DNA from: Ignavibacteriota bacterium
GTDB lineage: Bacteria; Bacteroidota; Ignavibacteria; Palsa-1295
Assembly (NCBI GenBank): GCA_025357895.1
Contig: JANYLL010000140.1
Coordinates: forward strand, 1-5,131
Direction of reading: 5' to 3'
DNA: 5,131 bases
Shown: piece after piece, positions 1 through 5,131 of the stretch
How the letters are laid out: every line of letters begins with the position of its first letter
How positions within the stretch are numbered: position 1 is the stretch's first letter
The notes under the pieces: generated by a model
What the model was told of the DNA's origin: nothing
What the model saw: the letters and a program-made list of their open reading frames with translations, nothing else
The model's database searches: none
Made by a program: the position numbers and the translations under genes

Positions 1-54
1 AACAAACATGTATTATTTAAAATTCTAAACAAATATGAATTCAATTCAACGTTT
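1..54 (+). repeat. Left copy of start-region repeat (leader plus first codons of cysteine-rich gene)
   Basis: This stretch resembles 5082-5131. The last 20 bases (35-54, the first codons of the gene) are identical to 5112-5131. Upstream, both copies carry AACAAACA (1-8 and 5082-5089) and AAATTCTAAACA just before the ATG, with an A/T-rich stretch of slightly different length between them (34 versus 30 nt from AACAAACA to the ATG). The similarity extends into non-coding DNA, so it reflects duplication of a gene with its leader rather than only a common signal peptide. How far it extends to the left cannot be seen. Confidence 0.85.
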
Positions 55-661
55 CTTCACAAAAGCTCTCGCATCATTGATGCTTGCAGGGCTATGTTTT
101 TGTTTTAGTACAAGTGTTAAGGCACAATGCCCGCCAAGTGCGCCAGATAATCCCAGTATTGCCTGGATTTCCGGTGGTTGTAACCATGGCGTGATGTTAG
201 ATCCTAATAACACTGGAACACCATGCCGTTATACAGTTTGCTGGTGCTGGCGGTATATTAGCAGCATAAAATACTTTGACTACGTTGTTTCTTCTGTAAC
301 AAAGGAAGATAATATTTGTGGAACGGGTGTTACTACACTAAACTTCAATCAAGTTGTTACTGCTGCCACTAATTGGCTCGCAGGTGCCGATCCAAAACAC
401 AATGATTATTCAGTTAATATCCCACCATGCGGTGATGGTGCAACTTTAGTCACTCGGATGTGTACTGCAACCTGTTGGTCAGTTACAATTGATGCTGATG
501 GGCATGGGTATGTAGCCATTTGCGGCAGTGGCGGATGGTGTCTTTTCGGAACTTATTATTGTATTGATTCACAGGGACACCTACATTCGAATGGCACATT
601 CAAATCAACGATCATAGGGTCTTGTTCTTCTGAATGCAACGTGATCAGTTGTCCAAATTAA
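35..661 (+). CDS. Exported cysteine-rich protein of unknown function (208 aa)
   Basis: I do not recognise a characterised family. Residues 1-30 form a typical Sec signal peptide: basic start (R6, K10), hydrophobic core around 11-25, and a VKA site that predicts cleavage before Q31. The mature part of about 178 residues has 15 cysteines (32, 49, 64, 69, 71, 95, 132, 143, 147, 163, 169, 176, 197, 201, 206), about 8 percent, including a C-W-C-W cluster at 69-72 and three Cys in the last 12 residues. This suggests a disulfide-stabilised extracytoplasmic fold; the odd number leaves one Cys free or available for an intermolecular bond. Glycine and aromatic residues are frequent (GSGGWC near 164-169, GTYYC near 172-176). 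No T9SS sorting domain, lipobox after the signal, membrane anchor or catalytic motif is visible. The ATG at 35 fits the signal peptide and is shared with a second copy beginning at 5112. No Shine-Dalgarno precedes it. A metal-binding, adhesin or structural role is possible but unsupported. Confidence 0.9.
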   Translation: MNSIQRFFTKALASLMLAGLCFCFSTSVKAQCPPSAPDNPSIAWISGGCNHGVMLDPNNTGTPCRYTVCWCWRYISSIKYFDYVVSSVTKEDNICGTGVTTLNFNQVVTAATNWLAGADPKHNDYSVNIPPCGDGATLVTRMCTATCWSVTIDADGHGYVAICGSGGWCLFGTYYCIDSQGHLHSNGTFKSTIIGSCSSECNVISCPN

Positions 662-677
662 TTGTAGAGTAGCTTTG
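649..677 (+). promoter_or_regulatory. Possible Bacteroidota-type promoter for the propeller genes
   Basis: TAGCTTTG at 670-677 matches the Bacteroidota -7 consensus TAnnTTTG, and a TTG lies at 649-651, 18 nt upstream, close to the expected -33 element. Transcription would start near 683, just before the inverted repeat at 701-730, leaving a leader of about 80 nt ahead of the ATG at 761. The motif is short and the first element overlaps the end of the upstream gene, so a chance match is quite possible. Confidence 0.3.
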
Positions 678-700
678 TAAAGGAACAACAGCAAAGAAAA

Positions 701-746
701 TGGCTCCTTATCCTTACAAGTAAGGAGCCAGTGTATATCTTTTTTT
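701..746 (+). terminator. Inverted repeat with T tract: terminator or attenuator after the cysteine-rich gene
   Basis: TGGCTCCTTA (701-710) and TAAGGAGCCA (721-730) are perfect reverse complements separated by a 10-nt loop. A run of seven T occupies 740-746, nine nt after the stem, further than in a textbook intrinsic terminator. The right arm can also pair with the loop: TCCTTAC (711-717) with GTAAGGA (720-726), leaving only two bases between them, so a shorter competing hairpin exists. The position 40 nt after the stop of the upstream gene suits a terminator. If the promoter candidate at 649-677 is used, it would instead lie in the leader of the next gene. Confidence 0.6.
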
Positions 747-760
747 CATACAAGTTTAAT

Positions 761-3001
761 ATGAGAATTATACTATTCAATATTGCATTAATTCTTGCTT
801 TATTACTTCAACCATCCGAAAACATTGCACAAAACTTGAATGGATGGGAACTGCACGGTTCTCAGACCTTTCAATCTGCACAGTATTTGACGGATCAGAA
901 AATGATCGTCGTTGGCGGTGGGGGACAGATCAGACTTTCTAATGACGGTGGTGCAACATGGCACGCCAATAATCAATCATCGCATATAGGATTTCAATCA
1001 GTAAGTTTTATTGATTCGCTTCACGGATTAATTGCTGCTTTAACCGGGGAGATCTACCATTCCTCAGATGGAGGGTTAACGTGGATTCAGCAGACGAAGC
1101 TGAAAACATACCGCCTGAGTAAAATTCTCATGGTCTCAGCAGATACAGCGTATGTATGCGGCAGCGCCGGAGCAGTTTTCCGGTCAAGCGATGGCGGAAA
1201 GACTTGGGACTCGCTTTCTTCAGGAGAACCTTTTTTTATCCGTAACCTTTACTTTCAAAATTCAAAAACGGGATATGCAATCGGTGATAGCGGCATGATT
1301 TTAAAAACTATTAATGCCGGAAATTCCTGGACTATTCAACCAACCGATTCAAATTTCAAACTTTTAGGGATTAATTTTTTAGATAGTCTACACGGCGCTG
1401 TATGCGGACAAAGCGGGTATGCATATATTACTTCCGATGGAGGAAAAAAGTGGTTAAGAAATCTCATTGATTTTACTACCCAGCAAACCCTTGTTTCTAT
1501 AAATTGGCATTCGTTGTCTTCTCTTACTGCCTTTGGAGTTGGCGGTGGTTTATTTATATCGAAATCAGGAGGAGTTGCCTGGGACCCGCTTCACTTACCG
1601 AACGGCCTTCATTATCCAACTATACTTTTTAACGGAGGCTTTAATATAAATGGAGATAGGGGATGGGCTGTCGGATTTTCAGGCATTATTTTGACTTCGT
1701 TAGATTCAGGCAATAGTTGGCAGCAAAGTGCCTCTTACCCGATGTCCAATACTACTATAACGGATATGCATTTTTTTGATACTGCTAACGGCTATGCTGT
1801 CGGAGGTAATAATATGGTATTAAAAACAGATAATGGTGGTGATACATGGAAGTCACTCACGGGATATAGTTCTGATCTGCAGATAAAAAAATTATTTGCA
1901 CCTACTGAAGATACAGCTTTTGTTTTAGGATCGTATGGATGGCTTGAAAAAACAACAGACGCCTGGAAAACATGGTATCAGGATTCACCGCCTGAAGTGC
2001 CGGGACTTCAATTCAGCAGATTAATAAACCCAAACGATCTTTATATGTTAAATCGAAGTCTCGGGTATTTAGTAGGCGATACCATAATATGGAAGACAAT
2101 TGATGGATGTAATTCATGGTCAGCTTCCATTTGGCATAGTAATTGGATCGCTAACGGAATAGAAAGGGTGTTTTTCTCCAGCGAGCAAACGGGGTATTCA
2201 TTAGGAACATATTCTGTTCCACTTAAAGATACCGGGTATCATATTCAAGATTTTGGAATTCTTTTTCGTACGCGGAATGGAGGGGCAACCTGGGATACTC
2301 TAAATTATGGTTACAGGAACAGGATGCATGGTCTATATTTTTGGAGTGACGAGGATGGAATTATTATTTGTGACAGCGGAATAGTATTAAAAACCTCAGA
2401 CGGCGGTGATTCATGGCGGGAATCATTTCGGATACCGGATATGGTGCCTGGTCAGTCACAACTTTCAGGAATAAATTTCATAACCAGAAAAGTAGGTTAT
2501 ATTTCAAGTATCCCCGCAAAAATATTTCTTACTACTGATGGAGGTGAAACGTGGTCACTTGATCTTGATCTTCATATTACTCAAATTCAAGATTTTGCTT
2601 GGGTAACAAGAATTATTTTTCCAGATACTAATACAGTAGTGGTTTGCGCGTACCAAGGATTTTTGCGAAAGCATTTCGATTTGGCAAAATTGGAAGTTAA
2701 AGATTTACCATCTGAAACAGTGAATAATAACTATCTCTGGCTTAAAGTTATTGAGAATCCAGCGTCAACTGTATTTTCGTGTAAAGTTTATGGATGGCTT
2801 GATGGTGGGGCGACTCTAAAAATTTATGACATTCTGGGCAGACCTGTTGAAGATATGACAAGGCAATTATTGCGTGCATCAAATACCTCTTTCACAACGG
2901 AATTGAAAGCCGATATTTCCTCGATTTCAAATGGTCTATATATGGTAGTTATTACAGATAAAGGATATATACATTCAGAAAAATTTATGGTTCTAAAATA
3001 A
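761..3001 (+). CDS. Secreted YCF48/BNR-repeat beta-propeller protein with T9SS type A sorting domain (746 aa)
   Basis: Residues 1-23 form a signal peptide (MRII, then a leucine-rich core), probably cut near NIA/Q. The body holds 13 copies of an S/T-x-D-G-G-x-T/S-W motif, at residues 60, 101, 142, 183, 224, 267, 313, 356, 398, 446, 504, 545 and 591. The first five are exactly 41 residues apart, later ones 41-58. Between them are companion F-x-D-S-x-x-G motifs (FIDSLHG 83-89, FLDSLHG 206-212). This is the pattern of YCF48/HCF136-like and BNR/sialidase-type propeller blades. Several copies are degenerate (TTDAWKTW, TIDGCNSW). The sialidase catalytic residues cannot be identified, so I make no enzymatic claim. 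Residues about 658-746 form a T9SS C-terminal domain: ENPAS in place of the usual YPNPA, then LKIYDILGRPV, NGLYMVVI and a final lysine. I chose ATG 761 over in-frame GTG 731, which abuts the hairpin and adds 10 residues before the signal peptide. The protein is probably translocated by Sec, then exported or surface-anchored by T9SS. The next gene follows after 19 nt. Confidence 0.93.
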   Translation: MRIILFNIALILALLLQPSENIAQNLNGWELHGSQTFQSAQYLTDQKMIVVGGGGQIRLSNDGGATWHANNQSSHIGFQSVSFIDSLHGLIAALTGEIYHSSDGGLTWIQQTKLKTYRLSKILMVSADTAYVCGSAGAVFRSSDGGKTWDSLSSGEPFFIRNLYFQNSKTGYAIGDSGMILKTINAGNSWTIQPTDSNFKLLGINFLDSLHGAVCGQSGYAYITSDGGKKWLRNLIDFTTQQTLVSINWHSLSSLTAFGVGGGLFISKSGGVAWDPLHLPNGLHYPTILFNGGFNINGDRGWAVGFSGIILTSLDSGNSWQQSASYPMSNTTITDMHFFDTANGYAVGGNNMVLKTDNGGDTWKSLTGYSSDLQIKKLFAPTEDTAFVLGSYGWLEKTTDAWKTWYQDSPPEVPGLQFSRLINPNDLYMLNRSLGYLVGDTIIWKTIDGCNSWSASIWHSNWIANGIERVFFSSEQTGYSLGTYSVPLKDTGYHIQDFGILFRTRNGGATWDTLNYGYRNRMHGLYFWSDEDGIIICDSGIVLKTSDGGDSWRESFRIPDMVPGQSQLSGINFITRKVGYISSIPAKIFLTTDGGETWSLDLDLHITQIQDFAWVTRIIFPDTNTVVVCAYQGFLRKHFDLAKLEVKDLPSETVNNNYLWLKVIENPASTVFSCKVYGWLDGGATLKIYDILGRPVEDMTRQLLRASNTSFTTELKADISSISNGLYMVVITDKGYIHSEKFMVLK

Positions 3002-3020
3002 ATTTTTTTCAAATTACATA

Positions 3021-4658
3021 ATGAAACCAAATATTTACATTGGCATTTTTCTTTCACTATCTTTTTTTATGCTTACAGCATCTAAGCCTCTTTTTGCTCA
3101 ACAGCGTCAATGGCACCTAAGCGCAGTTATTCCTGAAGACAGCATAAATGCAGCACGTCTTATTTTTACGGACAGTCTGCATGGTTACTTTTGGGGAGCG
3201 AGAAAACTTGGTAAGGGCGTCTTTGCTCCCAGAAGTTATAAAGAATTTGCATTTTACCGGACAATAGACGGCGGATCGACATGGGGTAAAATTGATTTTC
3301 GTTCTGTCTTTGGCTCCGATGCATGGAAGTATGATTCTTCGTATGAATATGTATCTCCAAATTTTGCAACTACTGCAAATTCAGGTTATTGCTTGATCAC
3401 GAACATAGAAGGCGGGGGACAGCCGTATTTTGATACGATTAAATTTTATCTGAGCACAAATTATGGCGCAACATGGACTACAATTCAAACATCACCAATT
3501 ACAAGACGAGGAAATTTTCGGCTTGTAGCTATGCCTCAGGAACATCAAATTATAACGCAGCGAACCAATAGCATCTTAGATGATACTGTCCATACAGAAG
3601 ATATTGGAAAATTGTATATTTCAGTATCTAATGGCGGCAGGCTTGGATCTGATCTGCGATGGGATTCAACCCTGCTGAAAAACATTGTGTCTCCTCCTCC
3701 GCCGTATAAGCAGAATACAACTCCGCAGATTAAAGCAATGACTTTCGACTATTTCGATGAAAAAACGTGGATCATTACCTCACCCGATAGCAGTAATGCC
3801 ACCGGCAATAAAGGAGATACGACGCGTCCATATACACTTGTCACGCTGCTGACAACCGATGCCGGGCATAGCTGGACTGCATATCGAAATATCATTTCTC
3901 AATTTCCATCCATTCCGTATCTCAGCGGCGGTAGTATTCAGTGTGTTCGAGGTACTTCGTATGTTTATTCATTTACCGGAAGAAGCGAGGGCGGTTCTGC
4001 TTTCGGCAATGCATTGGATCGTGGATTTCCTGTGTACGGAGTCAACTTTTTTTATTCTTCGGATTACGGTAAAACCTGGACTGCTGATACTTCTTTTGTA
4101 AAAAACCGTCGCGGCTATGAACCAGTTGCGCCGGGTGATATATGGTTCACAGTAGTGCCGCATGACAGCGTAGAGTATAATACTCCTGCATATTGGATCG
4201 TTCATTCCACTGATTTTGGGAAAACATTGGCTATAGATTCATTATCTTTGCTTAATGATATCGAGTATGATGCTCGTAGTGTAACCTTCAGTGATCCCCG
4301 CCATGGGTGGATTTTTGCTCAAACTTTAGATAGACATCAAGTTGATATCTTCAAATATATTCCGCAGAAGAATAACGCAAATCTCGACTACTATTCTTTC
4401 AGATCGAAGGAGATGGATTATCGAGTTTATCCGAACCCAGCAAATAACGAAGTGACAATACAAGTATTATACAGTCCGAAAATCACGGGTTTGGAAGTTT
4501 TTGATATATTAGGACGAAAACAGCAATTCCCTTATGTAATTGCAGCCGACTACAAATCGACAATTATCCATACAGAAGAATTACGCTCCGGCTGTTATCT
4601 TGCACACGTATCGATGCAGGAGCGGAATTATATTATACCGTTCGTCGTGCAGCATTGA
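3021..4658 (+). CDS. Secreted BNR-like repeat protein with T9SS type A sorting domain (545 aa)
   Basis: The signal peptide covers residues 1-26 (MKPN, hydrophobic 5-20, cleavage predicted at LFA/QQ). The body has five recognisable BNR/YCF48-like motifs: TIDGGSTW at 81-88, STNYGATW at 145-152, TTDAGHSW at 278-285, SSDYGKTW at 346-353 and the degenerate STDFGKTL at 396-403. An FTDSLHG motif (49-55) nearly repeats those of the preceding gene product, and FSDPRHG lies at 423-429. Blades are separated by long loops, including a Pro-rich one at 224-228, so the fold is less regular than its neighbour's. Residues about 467-545 are a T9SS sorting domain: YRVYPNPANNEVTI, then LEVFDILGRK and SGCYLAHV. 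It ends in VVQH rather than the common basic residue. The start lies 19 nt after the previous stop with no Shine-Dalgarno, and the pair is probably one transcript. Sialidase or other glycosidase activity cannot be argued from the motifs; adhesion or ligand binding at the surface is the cautious reading. Confidence 0.93.
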   Translation: MKPNIYIGIFLSLSFFMLTASKPLFAQQRQWHLSAVIPEDSINAARLIFTDSLHGYFWGARKLGKGVFAPRSYKEFAFYRTIDGGSTWGKIDFRSVFGSDAWKYDSSYEYVSPNFATTANSGYCLITNIEGGGQPYFDTIKFYLSTNYGATWTTIQTSPITRRGNFRLVAMPQEHQIITQRTNSILDDTVHTEDIGKLYISVSNGGRLGSDLRWDSTLLKNIVSPPPPYKQNTTPQIKAMTFDYFDEKTWIITSPDSSNATGNKGDTTRPYTLVTLLTTDAGHSWTAYRNIISQFPSIPYLSGGSIQCVRGTSYVYSFTGRSEGGSAFGNALDRGFPVYGVNFFYSSDYGKTWTADTSFVKNRRGYEPVAPGDIWFTVVPHDSVEYNTPAYWIVHSTDFGKTLAIDSLSLLNDIEYDARSVTFSDPRHGWIFAQTLDRHQVDIFKYIPQKNNANLDYYSFRSKEMDYRVYPNPANNEVTIQVLYSPKITGLEVFDILGRKQQFPYVIAADYKSTIIHTEELRSGCYLAHVSMQERNYIIPFVVQH

Positions 4659-4659
4659 G

Positions 4660-4700
4660 CCGCAATAGCCTAGGCAGCCGCAGGGCTTTAGCCCGCGAAC
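4660..4700. repeat. REP-like palindromic intergenic element
   Basis: This GC-rich block stands out from its AT-rich surroundings. It contains the palindrome GCCTAGGC (4668-4675), a repeated GCCGCA (4659-4664 and 4677-4682), and an imperfect hairpin in which CGC-A-GGGCT (4679-4687) pairs with AGCCC-GCG (4690-4697) around a bulged A. On the minus strand it reads CGCGGGCTAAAGCCCTGCGG, a layout like the short palindromic repeats found scattered between genes in many bacteria, some of which are mobilised by REP-associated tyrosine transposases. Only one copy is in the window, so its repetitive nature is inferred. It may also stabilise the 3' end of the propeller mRNA; no T tract follows directly, so it is not a standard intrinsic terminator. 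Confidence 0.5.
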
Positions 4701-4728
4701 GCATTACAATAATAAAAATATGTCTATG

Positions 4729-4772
4729 TAAACTATTGATAAATAAGTACTTATAAACTATTTTTTTTTTTT
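4729..4772. other. AT-rich block with direct repeat, 12-bp palindrome and 12-T run
   Basis: TAAACTATT occurs at 4729-4737 and again at 4754-4762. Between the copies lies the perfect palindrome ATAAGTACTTAT (4743-4754). The second copy runs into twelve consecutive T (4761-4772). The palindrome is weak as RNA, but with the T run it could help end transcription of the propeller genes; it could equally be a protein-binding or upstream promoter element. Chance repeats are easy in sequence this AT-rich. Confidence 0.3.
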
Positions 4773-4790
4773 GCTAAAAGATTAGGAAAT

Positions 4791-4829
4791 TTGAATTTAT
4801 TGTTGTATATTTGTATAGCTTAGTATGAT
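4791..4829 (+). promoter_or_regulatory. Possible promoter for the second cysteine-rich gene copy
   Basis: Several overlapping promoter-like elements occur here. TATATTTG at 4806-4813 matches the Bacteroidota -7 consensus TAnnTTTG, but no TTG sits at the expected distance; the nearest TTTG (4790-4793) is only 12 nt upstream. In sigma-70 terms, TTGAAT (4791-4796) is 17 nt from TATAGC (4814-4819), and TTGTTG (4800-4805) is 18 nt from TATGAT (4824-4829). A start here would give a leader of roughly 275 nt that includes all the downstream hairpins. None of the matches is strong. Confidence 0.25.
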
Positions 4830-4960
4830 GTGTTCGGCGCCTAATGCCTTGTGAAGCCCTTTGTGACTCCCAATCCATTACTTGCCATCGGTATTTCTGC
4901 TTAAACTCATGTTACTCCGTGTATGAGAAAGTGGCATTTCGATAGGAGAATTTTTTTTAC

Positions 4961-4983
4961 CCGAAGTTTTTCGGCAGTTTTTT
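4961..4983 (+). terminator. Weak hairpin followed by T6
   Basis: CCGAA (4961-4965) pairs with TTCGG (4970-4974) around a GTTT loop, and six T follow at 4978-4983. GCAG (4974-4977) can alternatively pair with CTGC (4985-4988), overlapping the first stem by one base. A run of eight T precedes it at 4951-4958. The stem is only 5 bp, so this is at best a weak terminator or pause site on the + strand. Its main interest is that it opens a run of adjacent hairpins. Confidence 0.3.
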
Positions 4984-4988
4984 GCTGC

Positions 4989-5019
4989 AAAAAAAAACCG
5001 GAGCGTTTGCGCGCTCCGG
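4989..5019 (-). terminator. Intrinsic terminator reading on the minus strand
   Basis: CCGGAGCG (4998-5005) and CGCTCCGG (5012-5019) form a perfect GC-rich 8-bp stem with a 6-nt loop. On the minus strand the stem is followed immediately by nine T (complement of A4989-A4997), the classic intrinsic terminator arrangement. On the + strand the stem is preceded by the A run and followed by CGTTCTAAAC, so it would not be expected to terminate in that direction. No minus-strand gene is visible to its right, so what it would terminate is unclear: antisense transcription from the second gene copy, a short non-coding RNA, or nothing. Confidence 0.6.
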
Positions 5020-5029
5020 CGTTCTAAAC

Positions 5030-5072
5030 ATACAGTCCGGGAAGTATCTTTCGATGCTTCCCGAAGCTGTAT
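5030..5072 (+). promoter_or_regulatory. Long imperfect hairpin in the leader of the second cysteine-rich gene copy
   Basis: ATACAG (5030-5035) pairs with CTGTAT (5067-5072). After a small internal loop (TC against AAG), CGGGAAG (5038-5044) pairs with CTTCCCG (5057-5063), continued by a T-G wobble (5045/5056) and ATC/GAT (5046-5048/5053-5055), closing on a TTTC loop. That gives 17 pairs in all. The wobble is a legal U-G pair only in + strand RNA; on the minus strand it would be an A-C mismatch, so the structure favours a + strand leader. It ends 39 nt before the ATG at 5112. It has no T tract and matches no riboswitch class that I can name. Confidence 0.55.
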
Positions 5073-5081
5073 AAAATAAAC

Positions 5082-5131
5082 AACAAACAATAAAAATAAA
5101 TTCTAAACATTATGAATTCAATTCAACGTTT
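5082..5131 (+). repeat. Right copy of start-region repeat
   Basis: This is the counterpart of 1-54. AACAAACA (5082-5089), AAATTCTAAACA (5098-5109) and the 20 bases 5112-5131 all recur in the left copy in the same order. The 10-mer TTCTAAACAT occurs both at 5101-5110 and at 5022-5031, just before the long hairpin, so part of the leader motif is itself repeated within this leader. Confidence 0.85.
5112..5131 (+). CDS. Start of a second copy of the cysteine-rich exported protein (partial, runs off the window)
   Basis: Only the first 20 bases are present. They encode MNSIQR plus two bases of the next codon and are identical to the start of the gene at 35-661. The upstream AT-rich leader is also related. 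This indicates a paralogue repeated in the same orientation about 5.08 kb downstream. Whether the rest is a near-identical copy, a diverged paralogue sharing only its signal peptide, or a fragment cannot be judged. As with the other starts here, no Shine-Dalgarno is present and A is at -3. Confidence 0.75.

Larger units (their letters stand above)
4659..5111. other. 453-nt intergenic region, no convincing gene
   Basis: No coding sequence is supported here on either strand. From left to right it contains a GC-rich palindromic element just after the stop codon, an A/T-rich block with a 12-T run, a possible promoter near 4800, about 120 nt of mixed sequence without obvious structure (4830-4944), and then a cluster of hairpins and homopolymer tracts (4951-5072) leading into the A-rich leader of the second cysteine-rich gene copy. 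It is much longer than the other gaps in the window (99 and 19 nt), consistent with a transcription-unit boundary. Confidence 0.8.

Noticed and set aside
35..661. Diversity-generating retroelement target or lipoprotein
   Set aside because: No reverse transcriptase or template repeat is in the window. C21 is preceded by A-G-L, not a lipobox, and a good signal peptidase I site lies at VKA/Q.
731..760. In-frame GTG start extending the first propeller protein by 10 residues
   Set aside because: The GTG directly abuts the 701-730 inverted repeat and its added residues run through the T tract. The ATG at 761 gives a compact, normal signal peptide. The GGAG before the GTG belongs to the hairpin arm.
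761..4658. Sialidase or glycosidase activity for the BNR-like proteins
   Set aside because: BNR/Asp-box-like motifs are structural and occur in many non-enzymatic propellers. The arginine triad and other catalytic residues of sialidases could not be identified.
4989..5072. Integron attC site
   Set aside because: The paired hairpins suggested one, but there are no RYYYAAC/GTTRRRY core sites at the ends of either stem, and the genes have their own signal peptides and long intergenic leaders rather than compact cassette layout.
4878..5090. Minus-strand open frame of 70 codons
   Set aside because: It crosses the hairpins and homopolymer runs, its product is a basic, low-information sequence without a recognisable domain, and nothing suggests translation.
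1..5131. Circular element or phage-like terminal redundancy, because both ends look alike
   Set aside because: Only the final 20 bases match exactly, and they match 35-54 rather than the first bases. The upstream parts differ in length and sequence, which fits a second gene copy better than a circular overlap.

Overview
The window is moderately AT-rich DNA with three complete secreted-protein genes on the + strand and the first seven codons of a fourth. Several features point to a member of the Bacteroidota/Chlorobiota superphylum. Two proteins pair an N-terminal signal peptide with a C-terminal type IX secretion (T9SS, Por) sorting domain. None of the four starts has a recognisable Shine-Dalgarno sequence, and all four have A at -3. 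The use of YCF48/BNR-like propellers as surface cargo reminds me of Ignavibacteria and Kapabacteria, but that finer placement is inference.

Layout: (1) 35-661, a small exported cysteine-rich protein of unknown function with 15 Cys in the mature part. (2) 662-760, a gap with a perfect 10-bp inverted repeat and a nearby T tract (terminator or attenuator), plus a possible Bacteroidota-type promoter in front of it. (3) 761-3001, a 746-residue exported protein with 13 YCF48/BNR-like repeats, the first five at an exact 41-residue spacing, and a slightly degenerate T9SS domain. (4) 3021-4658, a 545-residue exported protein of the same general class, 19 nt downstream and probably co-transcribed. (5) 4659-5111, a 453-nt gap without a convincing gene. 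It holds a GC-rich REP-like palindrome, an AT-rich stretch with a 12-T run, and a cluster of hairpins including a well-formed minus-strand intrinsic terminator and a 17-bp imperfect hairpin. (6) 5112-5131, the start of a second copy of gene 1, identical over all 20 visible bases and preceded by a related AT-rich leader.

The window therefore runs from one member of a cysteine-rich secreted family to the next, with two T9SS propeller proteins between them. The propeller proteins are probably exported by Sec and then carried to the cell surface or outside by T9SS. The cysteine-rich protein has only a Sec signal, so it may remain periplasmic or leave by another route. There is no enzyme motif, transposase, CRISPR array, tRNA or rRNA. 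The most notable points are the repeated cysteine-rich gene with its conserved start region and the structured DNA in front of the second copy.
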